Below are positions 56,613-64,000 of a stretch of 64,000 bases of DNA, piece after piece. The notes below the pieces were generated by a model that saw only the letters and a list, made by a program, of their open reading frames with translations, ran no database searches and was not told the DNA's origin. The DNA is from Rachicladosporium sp. CCFEE 5018 (Eukaryota > Ascomycota > Dothideomycetes > Cladosporiales > Cladosporiaceae). A program made the position numbers and the translations under genes. Each line of letters starts with the position of its first letter. Positions within the stretch are counted from its first letter, which is position 1. The stretch is from positions 26,811-90,810 of the forward strand of contig KZ111144.1 in assembly GCA_002077045.2 (NCBI GenBank). The letters are read 5' to 3'.

Positions 56613-56902
56613 GAACAGCTCTCTTTGTGTGTACCTCCCAACCCCTACCCTTTTGGACCATCACTAATACCTTCACAGGCCTTTTGGCTTAGATCAAGTG
56701 TAGTATCTGTTCTTGTGAGTCTCCAGGTACACCTGATCTATGCCACTCACTGACAACTCTCACAGTTCAGTTTAATCGCTGAAACTCGACTACGGTCGAT
56801 TTACGATTATCCTTATTTTTCACCCCAGCGAGGTGCTCCCTGAGCTTGCTCACAGTATCCTCGCACCGTGTCCTTGGCCTTACACTACCGCCTTGTGACG
56901 CA
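56613..56902 (+). ncRNA. U2: U2 snRNA gene with two introns, copy 2
   Basis: Identical to 28787-29076. Exons ~56613-56626, 56679-56714, 56766-~56902; introns 56627-56678 and 56715-56765. Branch-point-recognition GTAGTA at 56700-56705. Confidence 0.88.
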
Positions 56903-57619
56903 AACTACCCTTTTTCATCATCGCTGCTGTGCTTTGGCTCAGGGGCTTGGAGAAGAAGACGCGGTGGTGATGGTGATGGGAATGCGAGTGATAGGTGGCG
57001 ATGGCACGGCGGCAGGGAGTCTCTACTCTCTACGCTTTCGTTAAGCATACCATCAAAGTCATTGGGGGAGACCACTCGCTTCGCTTTGCCCTTAGACATC
57101 CACTACAAAGAAAACGGAACAGCACTGGTGGCAATGAATGACGAACGGCCGCTCCGTCTCTCGCTGACGCCGCACCGCACAGCAAGTGTACACTGCAGCG
57201 CGTGACGACGGGTTCACACATTGACGAGTACGTGCTTCCAAGATTGCTGGCAGCATCTATGACAGCTGAACGACCGCGGCTTCATCACCACGATGTCAAT
57301 GGAGATTAGGCAGAAGCTGTAGCGACCGGAGACAAGAAGCGTTGTAGGTCAGGAACATAGATCATGGCAGACCGAAGGCTACGCTGCGAGCGGTTGAGGG
57401 TACGAGACACAGAACGGCAGGGGATATGGCTGGCCGCGAATGGTGCAGCAATGCATTAGCGACATGGAAGACTCGCGGAATAACATCATATGTTGGCAGA
57501 TCTTTACATTCGAGTATCCATACAAAAGGCACCGTAGCGCCATGCTTTCGCCCATGCCGTGAACGCCAACAATGCTAGATCTCCAATCCTCTGCTTCACG
57601 CCTCACTCTCCACATTGCC

Positions 57620-58483
57620 TCATTTGAAGTCGTTCGCGCTTCCACTCAACAGTAGCCCGATGATCAGGCCAAACAGCCCCAGTACTGACGAGAAAATCTC
57701 AATGACCAAGATCTTCACGAATCTGTCCTCACGTCAGCACCACTGTCCCCAATGCACCCCTTCATCGCTTGTGCTCCCTGATAGACGATGTACTCACAGA
57801 CTAGGATCCGCGGCATCTGCTAGGGCGGCACTACTTCCATTGATCCCCACGCTCACACCGCAAATCAGATTGCACATTCCCACCAACACGCCACTCCAGA
57901 ACAGCGCATAGCCAGTGTAGTAATTGCTCCCCGAGTATCCTGCATCCCCTCCCACTTGCGACAGCTTGGAGCTGAAGACGATGCTCATGATGACGCCGTA
58001 GATGGCGACGACCTCGCAGAAGATGATGGAGATGAGGTTCTTGGTGCGGATTCGCGGGGCTTTGACGCCGCCGCCTATGATCGAGGAGCCGGTTATGAAG
58101 ATGCCCCTGCGTGTGGTGGTAAGTCTGCGCTCTGCTGTGACCGTTGTTGTGGGATCATGCATACCATGCAGCGCCCACGACAGAGAAGCCGATGCACATT
58201 GCTATGCCGGTTGAGGCCCAGGCGTAGGGGGATATGGATTCGATGAAAGCGCCAACCTGTGTAGTTGTCCGTCAGCTGCGCTCGTGCTCCATAACCTCCC
58301 TGCTTCCATAGATCACAGCGTCTTGCTTACATTGAAAGCTTCACCCTCGCCATTGAACAGCATATCTATCCATGTCTATTAGCCCAGTCCATCTCGTCCA
58401 TGCTCTTTGCGTCCACACGTACACAGTCCCACAATGAGAAGCGCGGTGCCGGCGCCATAGCTGCCGTATGCGAGTCCACCCAT
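57620..58483 (-). CDS. VMA16: V-ATPase subunit c'', copy 2
   Basis: Identical to 29794-30657. Exons 58483-58423, 58365-58331, 58256-58165, 58106-57798, 57722-57620; 199 residues. Confidence 0.92.
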
Positions 58484-58748
58484 CGTTGCGTCGATTATTG
58501 TTCCTGAGGTCCAGACGTATCCTGATGAGCTTCCAGGCGATGATGTAGAGCACTTGATGTTGCTTGTGGCGCGGCTACGAGTCAGGCGTTCCTTCCCTGA
58601 CTCAGCTCTCAAGGTGAGCCACTACATCTCCCTCAGTTGACGAACACTGTTTGCTTTCTGCCACTTAGTGCAAAGGCAAAGGAAAGTTCTCGCCTCAACA
58701 TCACTACCAAATCGCTAGCAAGGTTCAAACTACCATCTGGCGCCCATC

Positions 58749-59136
58749 ATGGCCGCCACAAACCAGACCTACTACGAGCTCTACCGCGCAACATCGTACC
58801 CCTTCACCCACCCTTCCCACAGTGCCCATACTAACACCACCCCACAGCATAGGCAACGCCCTCGCCGACTCCCTCGACACCCTCATCTTCCAACGCCGCA
58901 TCGAGCCCCAACTCGCCATGCGCGTGCTCCAAAATTTCGACCAAGCCATGGCCTCGGTCATCGGCGACAAAGTCAAAGCCCGCCTGCAATTCAAAGGCCA
59001 CCTCGACACGTATAGGTTCTGCGACGAGGTGTGGACCTTTATCATCAAGGATGTGAATTTCAAGTGCGATCAGACGACGACTGTGCTGGCGGAGAGGGTC
59101 AAGATTGTGGCGTGTCAGAGTAAGGAGAAGGCTTAG
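58749..59136 (+). CDS. TOA2: TFIIA gamma subunit, copy 2
   Basis: Identical to 30923-31310. Exons 58749-58795 and 58848-59136; 111 residues. Confidence 0.95.
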
Positions 59137-59674
59137 GAGGCTGCGAATCCGGTGAGGGGGCGGAGAAAAGGGGGACATATGAGGGGGTTGTGGCAGGGGG
59201 CTTGGTAGGGGAAGTGGAAGGGACGGAGAGCATTGGGGTTCGTGCAGTGCATACGGGGCGGAGGGATTGAATGTGAACCGACTTTGGGCTTAGCGATGGC
59301 GTTGGGATTCAGGCATGCGAGGAAAGAATGACTTACGATACCCAGAATGTGCACGATGCAGGCTAAGATACACGGCCTTGATCGAGATGCTTCAGTGAAG
59401 CCACTCGAATGTATACGTTTTCTTCATTCGACTCACCCATACGCAACCTCGGAGACTTTGGATTGCAGTCAGACAGCGAACTTGACTGAGATCATTTGAT
59501 ACCGTCGCTACACTCCTTCGCGTAGTCTTCAACCTTGGCTGATCGTGTTGCTAGCGCAGACTTGAAGGTGGCTGCCGTGGAGCAGCGCCGCGGATCGATC
59601 ACACAGTCGCCGCCACCACCTGACTCCGACACCTCTATCATCTGAATTCGTCCGCACAGAGCAGCAGCGCGCGC

Positions 59675-60231
59675 TTAGTCCGTCCCCTCGTACTCCGACC
59701 CGACGTAGACGTCGGAAGTGAAAGCCCCGATCTATGTAAGTCATGGTCAGTTCGTGGCGTCCGTTGAGCCTAGTTCATGGTGCAGTCTTACCGTCACGTT
59801 GGCGTAGAAGTAAGTAGTCACCGGCGTCTTGCTAACCCCATACAAGCTTAGCAACGCCGCCGTGATGGTCACATCCCCCTCATAGATCTGCGGCACGCTG
59901 ACAGAGACGGAAATGTTGCCCACGACGTTCGACTTCGCTATAACAAAGAATTAGCTTGCCTGCTATGTAGGTCCGTAGTGACTAGGAAGGTCAACTCACC
60001 CTCCCCCAACTCCACAACATCAAACACACTCCCCAGATACTTCTCCTTCAAGTAATCGTAGATGCCGAACGTCATCGTGACGTCCTCGACTTTCTGGATG
60101 TAGTCGACGCCCTCGAGGCAGAAGGTGACAGGGTTGTGGACGTGGATGTAGTCTGGGGCGTAGAAGCCGACGATGCGGGCGGTGGTGAGAGAGGCGCCTG
60201 CGAGGGCGGAGAGGAGGGTGGAGAAGCGCAT
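59675..60231 (-). CDS. Small secreted protein, copy 2
   Basis: Identical to 31849-32405. Exons 60231-60000, 59937-59792, 59731-59675; 144 residues with an N-terminal signal peptide; family unknown. Confidence 0.75.
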
Positions 60232-60843
60232 TGTTGGTTGTTGTGGGTGGTGGAGACGTGGGAGAGTTCGTGTGAGGTTGGAATGTGGAGTGGCAGAGGT
60301 GTTCCGGGTGAGGCGCGATTTTACTGTGCTGCCGCTGAGAGAGTGTTGAGGGACGTGCATTGGCACGTGAGTCGAGGGTGCGTCATATTGAGAAGGAAGG
60401 AAGGCACGTGAAGGGGAGCAGTGAGTATTGTAGTGAAGCCTCGATCAGTCGCTCATGTGCAGCGAGGGAGAAGGACTCGAACGTGAATGAGCAACTGCCG
60501 GCACCTCCATAGTGCCGAACAATCCCTACCGTGTGAGTCTACGTGAGGTCCATCACTGTTGAGGGTAAGCAGCTGAGGAAAGTACGACCTGCAATGCTCA
60601 CCTTGACAGTATTGTGTACTACGAGATCGCAGCTCCGAGCCGCTGAGTGCTCTCACTGATCTCGATCGCTGCAACTGAAGTAAGGCATGCCACATCAGTC
60701 ATTACCCTGACAAGAGTCAACGAACTGTGAGATGAATGAGACAGGAAATAAGGCTAGGGATTTGCATTCTCAGCTGCCAGTAGTAGGTTTACCACCACCA
60801 GCGAATGCCTTGCGTCAATGCCTCCTACTTCGTCCCCAAGCAA

Positions 60844-62301
60844 TCATCCAATCTCCATAGCTGTCTCTCCACAATGTTGCGTTTTCAGCTCCGCAGAGAT
60901 CGCAAACATTGCTGGTTTCTTCCCGCTCGGACTCGACTGAGACGAAAGCTGTGGTGCGCATGCAAGCTGATGTTCCGCCGAGACGTCACTCCGCGTAGTT
61001 TGCGCTGCATCGACGTCTTGACTTGGATCGTCTTGTGCTGATGGCGACCTCTCCTCGACTGCCCTTGGTGGCGACTGTACAAATACTGCGGTGTTGTTGC
61101 TCGTCTGCTCCAGCGATCGCTCGCTCTGCGGCTGATGTGGCGGATTCGTTGCATATGCCTGATTGCCATTGATATGCTCAGCAGGCTGACTGGAGGGCTG
61201 CGCCGAATCGACTGCGTTGGTCGAAGCTGGACCATCGATCGCCACCACTGAGGGTCCAGAAGGAGGTTCCGGGGTCGCAGCTCCACTCGCGGGACTCGCC
61301 CGTTTCTTCCTCGCATCGGCAATCAGTCGGCTGAAGTCGTCCTTGTTGCTGTTCGCCCAACCTGCTCCATCAAAGTCCTTCCTCATCACCGAGCTGCTCA
61401 CAGCAGGCGCATGTGCCTTGCCACCTTGCGTCCGCTCCCAAGTTTCAAGATCGCGCATGAGCTCTCTCCTCGATCTGGGATCGCTCGAATCGCAATTCGC
61501 GTTCCACAAGTTGACCCACTCCGTATACCGTCTGATCATGAGTTGCTTCACACCCGTGTTCGATAGTCCGGCGTCCTTGAGCTTCTTCCGCATAGCCAGA
61601 TCGTTCAGCATCGAGTAATTCGGCTCCGATATTCGCTCTTGAGCCTTCGGCGCTGTTCGCGGAGCTGACCGAGTTGGTGGTCGTAGCTTCGCCTTCCGTT
61701 CTTCTTGCTGCTCATCCTCACATCTGTCTAAGTGAGGTTCCACAGCGTCGATCTTCATCCGCTTCCCACAACCTAGCGGACATTCGACAAGCCCGTCGTC
61801 AGGCGGCTCCTCAGGCGCAAACGTCTCGTGTTCGTCGCTGTCATCCACTGTGATCGCGTCTGGCTGCGAAGTTTGCGAGGCTGCTAGTCTTCTACTCTTC
61901 CTCCTCGTCGTCCTGCCTTCCTCTGCCGCTTCTGCAATGTCGTCTGAGTCCAGCACAGCTCGCTTTCGCTTTCCCCGTCGCGTCCCAGACGCCAGTCCCC
62001 TCGCCTCCCTCGCCACCTTCAAAGCCGCAGGTCGCGCCGTGATGAACGTTGCCACAACTTCCTGAACCGCCCAATTGTTTCTCAACTTGCTCGCTTGATC
62101 CGAAGCTCGACAAGCTGGACATCTGCCGTCCGCTGAAAGTGAGGTCCGTATACATTTCGAACAGAAAGTGTGGTGGCATGAGGTGATCATGGGCGTGTCG
62201 TAGAATTCCTTGCAGATCTGGCAGTGGAGAGCATTCTCAACTTCTGCTACAGCGGACAAAGGGGTGTTCAGCCAGTCCGTGGAGTCAGGTATGGCGTCCA
62301 T
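60844..62301 (-). CDS. RAD18: Rad18 E3 ligase, copy 2
   Basis: Identical to 33018-34475; single exon, 485 residues with RING, UBZ4, SAP and Rad6-binding regions. Confidence 0.97.
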   Translation of the reverse strand: MDAIPDSTDWLNTPLSAVAEVENALHCQICKEFYDTPMITSCHHTFCSKCIRTSLSADGRCPACRASDQASKLRNNWAVQEVVATFITARPAALKVAREARGLASGTRRGKRKRAVLDSDDIAEAAEEGRTTRRKSRRLAASQTSQPDAITVDDSDEHETFAPEEPPDDGLVECPLGCGKRMKIDAVEPHLDRCEDEQQEERKAKLRPPTRSAPRTAPKAQERISEPNYSMLNDLAMRKKLKDAGLSNTGVKQLMIRRYTEWVNLWNANCDSSDPRSRRELMRDLETWERTQGGKAHAPAVSSSVMRKDFDGAGWANSNKDDFSRLIADARKKRASPASGAATPEPPSGPSVVAIDGPASTNAVDSAQPSSQPAEHINGNQAYATNPPHQPQSERSLEQTSNNTAVFVQSPPRAVEERSPSAQDDPSQDVDAAQTTRSDVSAEHQLACAPQLSSQSSPSGKKPAMFAISAELKTQHCGETAMEIG

Positions 62302-62941
62302 GATGGAGCAGAAAGATGATGTGAGGATGCGGGTCGCAGGACGTGAGCTTGTAGCACTTTACGCGTCGGAGTCGCGACTTCCCGGCCAGGGGAGTTCACT
62401 TCGCGCCTACTCCTTCCTACCACTTGATTCATGGCAATCTGGACCCGACGGTACAGCGACATATCTGACGATGTAACTGTAATACCATGAGACCAGGACC
62501 GCTGCTCATCGCTATTCATGGGGCTTTCGTGCATGCTCAACTATGGCAGATGTGGGCGATGGTATCGCAAACCAGCAACGGGACATCGCGAGAGAACCGT
62601 CTTGTAACTCAGGTAGGTCACACGAGGCCACGGAAACAAGCTCTATGGGAACAGTGACGGTGCTCGAGCGCGTTGAGCCGACTGTACAACACCTTGAGAC
62701 CGATCCCCTTGCTGCTTGCCTTTGTTTGCCAGCTGGGTCGTCATAACCCTTGTAGCACGAATGCTCCTTCCCTGGCTACTCAGGCTCCCTGCATGATCAC
62801 GTCAAACACGTAGGTAGGTACATCTTTACTTGACCCTAAGCTTCTGCGTATGTCCTCACACAGAACTCCACTCTATCGACGACATCAAGTTTCATCATCC
62901 TCGACCCCGGTCCCAGAATCAGCATCTCGAACAATTCAGTC

Positions 62942-63608
62942 ATGCATTTCAAAGTCATCCTCCCCGTGCTAGCCGCTCTCCCAAGCATCTTCGCCCAGAC
63001 GACTACTCCTCCAACATACAAGCTCAGAGCCGATCTCAAGCCCGGCCAACCCGACAAGACAGCCTATGATGGCCTCTACCTCTCCTCATACCACACGGGT
63101 GCCAGCCTGAACGACGCAGTTTTCTACTCGAAAGACCCGGCGGACGGCATCGTGGGCTCCCTGGCCGGCACAGTCCAAGGTTTCAATCTGGGCACGACAG
63201 CCAGTCTGCCTACATCTGAATCGATGTAGGATATCCTAGCTAACGACGTTCAACAGTTCCCCTGGTCCATGCTCATGGCCCTCAACACAGCAACCTACGC
63301 AGCCTGGGAGCCCGTCCGCATCGATGCCGGTGAAGGCGGCATCTCTGCGAGAGGCTGGGGCAACGGCTTCTTCATCAACGACACCGGGTTGCAGTGGAGT
63401 AGCTCTACAAGTGAAGAGACCAACAGCTTTGCGGGATGGATGGTGTGCGATTGGTGGTAATTCTCGTGGTAGTCGAGGAAGTCGTGATTTGCGTGCTGAC
63501 GATGCGTACAGGCACTCCGAGCCGCAGCTATTCTTTAGACTGAAGTACTACAATCACACCACACCGGCCAGCTGCGCGGACGTGTACCTCTGCCCGGAGT
63601 ATCAGTAA
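62942..63608 (+). CDS. DUF7907-like secreted protein, copy 2
   Basis: Identical to 35116-35782. Exons 62942-63199, 63257-63456, 63512-63608; the same proposed GC-AG first intron. Confidence 0.75.
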
Positions 63609-63733
63609 GAGGAGCATTACGGCGGGGTTCGCTTGGCACTGGTGGACAACATTGCATCGTGAGATGAGCTTTGGTCAAGTACTGAGGAGACCAGCAGGCG
63701 TAGCGCTGTGCAGTAGACGTACGATTTTATGCT

Positions 63734-64000
63734 TCAAGTCGTCGGCTCCGCTGCCTTCTCCGCTGTGTGCTCGGTAGGAGCAATGCCAACACCAATTCCA
63801 TCAAGCTCCGCCAGCTTCTGTCTTGTGCTCTTACCCTCGTCAGCCTCGCTCTTCTCCCGCTCTACCTTCTCAGCTTGCTCCTTTCTCTCTCGCGCAACCT
63901 TCTCAGCCGCCTCGCTCTTCTCCCGCTCCGCCCTCTCCATCTCCTCCAGCTCGCCATCGACTTCTCCCTCATCGATGCCTTCTGTCCCCACCTCCGCAAC
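63734..64000 (-). CDS. CHM7: Chm7, copy 2, 3' end only (cut by window edge)
   Basis: Identical to 35908-36174: the last 88 codons and stop of CHM7, covering the acidic stretch after the Snf7 domain and the EREKSEA coiled coil. The rest lies beyond the window. Confidence 0.9.
   Translation of the reverse strand, partial: VAEVGTEGIDEGEVDGELEEMERAEREKSEAAEKVARERKEQAEKVEREKSEADEGKSTRQKLAELDGIGVGIAPTEHTAEKAAEPTT

Larger units (their letters stand above)
39802..64000 (+). repeat. Copy 2 of the duplicated block
   Basis: Repeats 11976-36174 in order and orientation, offset 27826. Differences from copy 1 that I could find: positions 39902, 39939, 39940, 40034, 40243, 40323, 40385 and 40586, all within the first 785 bases. 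Everything after 40586 reads identically. The block runs to the window edge. Confidence 0.97.

Overview
This is nuclear DNA of a filamentous ascomycete, most likely a dothideomycete. The genes carry many short spliceosomal introns (mostly 47-75 nt, GT/GC...AG, branch sites resembling CTGAC or CTAAC), and the encoded proteins are fungal: a HET-C family protein, fungal GILT, a sedolisin, ATG18 and others. The species cannot be named from the window.

Layout of 1-11975 (present once): 5' part of a HET-C gene (-); an unidentified gene (-); URK1 uridine kinase/UPRT fusion (-); GID8 (+), with a box C/D snoRNA in its first intron; a GILT-like thiol reductase (-); cytosolic-type prolyl-tRNA synthetase (+); a five-exon aldo-keto reductase (+). 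Layout of 11976-36174: an S53 protease (+); two small unidentified membrane proteins (-); a ~1190-residue disordered protein with a possible eIF4E-binding N terminus (-); mitochondrial ribosomal RSM19 (-), divergent from MRE11 (+); TAF10 (-); THR4 (-), divergent from a U2 snRNA gene (+); VMA16 (-), divergent from TOA2 (+); a small secreted protein (-); RAD18 (-); a DUF7907-like secreted protein (+); CHM7 (-, continuing to 37396). Then RDI1 (+) and the 3' part of ATG18 (-), which runs into a 100-N gap at 39702-39801.

After the gap, 39802-64000 repeats 11976-36174 at a constant offset of 27826. I saw eight substitutions, all in the first 785 bases of the second copy, and none in the remaining ~23.4 kb. 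The arbitrary 100-N gap, the start of copy 2 inside a 5' UTR, and the truncation of ATG18 at the gap favour two overlapping contigs scaffolded in series over a real tandem duplication. All genes of copy 2 are listed with their own coordinates.

Two RNA genes are the most interesting content. The U2 snRNA gene (28787-29076, again 56613-56902) appears to be split by two ordinary spliceosomal introns of 52 and 51 nt; removing them restores the universally conserved U2 5' half exactly, and the branch-point-recognition sequence lies in the 36-nt exon between them. The snoRNA in GID8 intron 1 (4732-4820) has C, D' and D boxes, a closing stem, and two antisense elements that fit 25S rRNA sites. Otherwise this is a housekeeping region (DNA repair, transcription, translation, amino acid and nucleotide metabolism, vacuolar and membrane functions) with several compact divergent promoters. 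I see no operon-like cluster, secondary-metabolite cluster, transposon or CRISPR.
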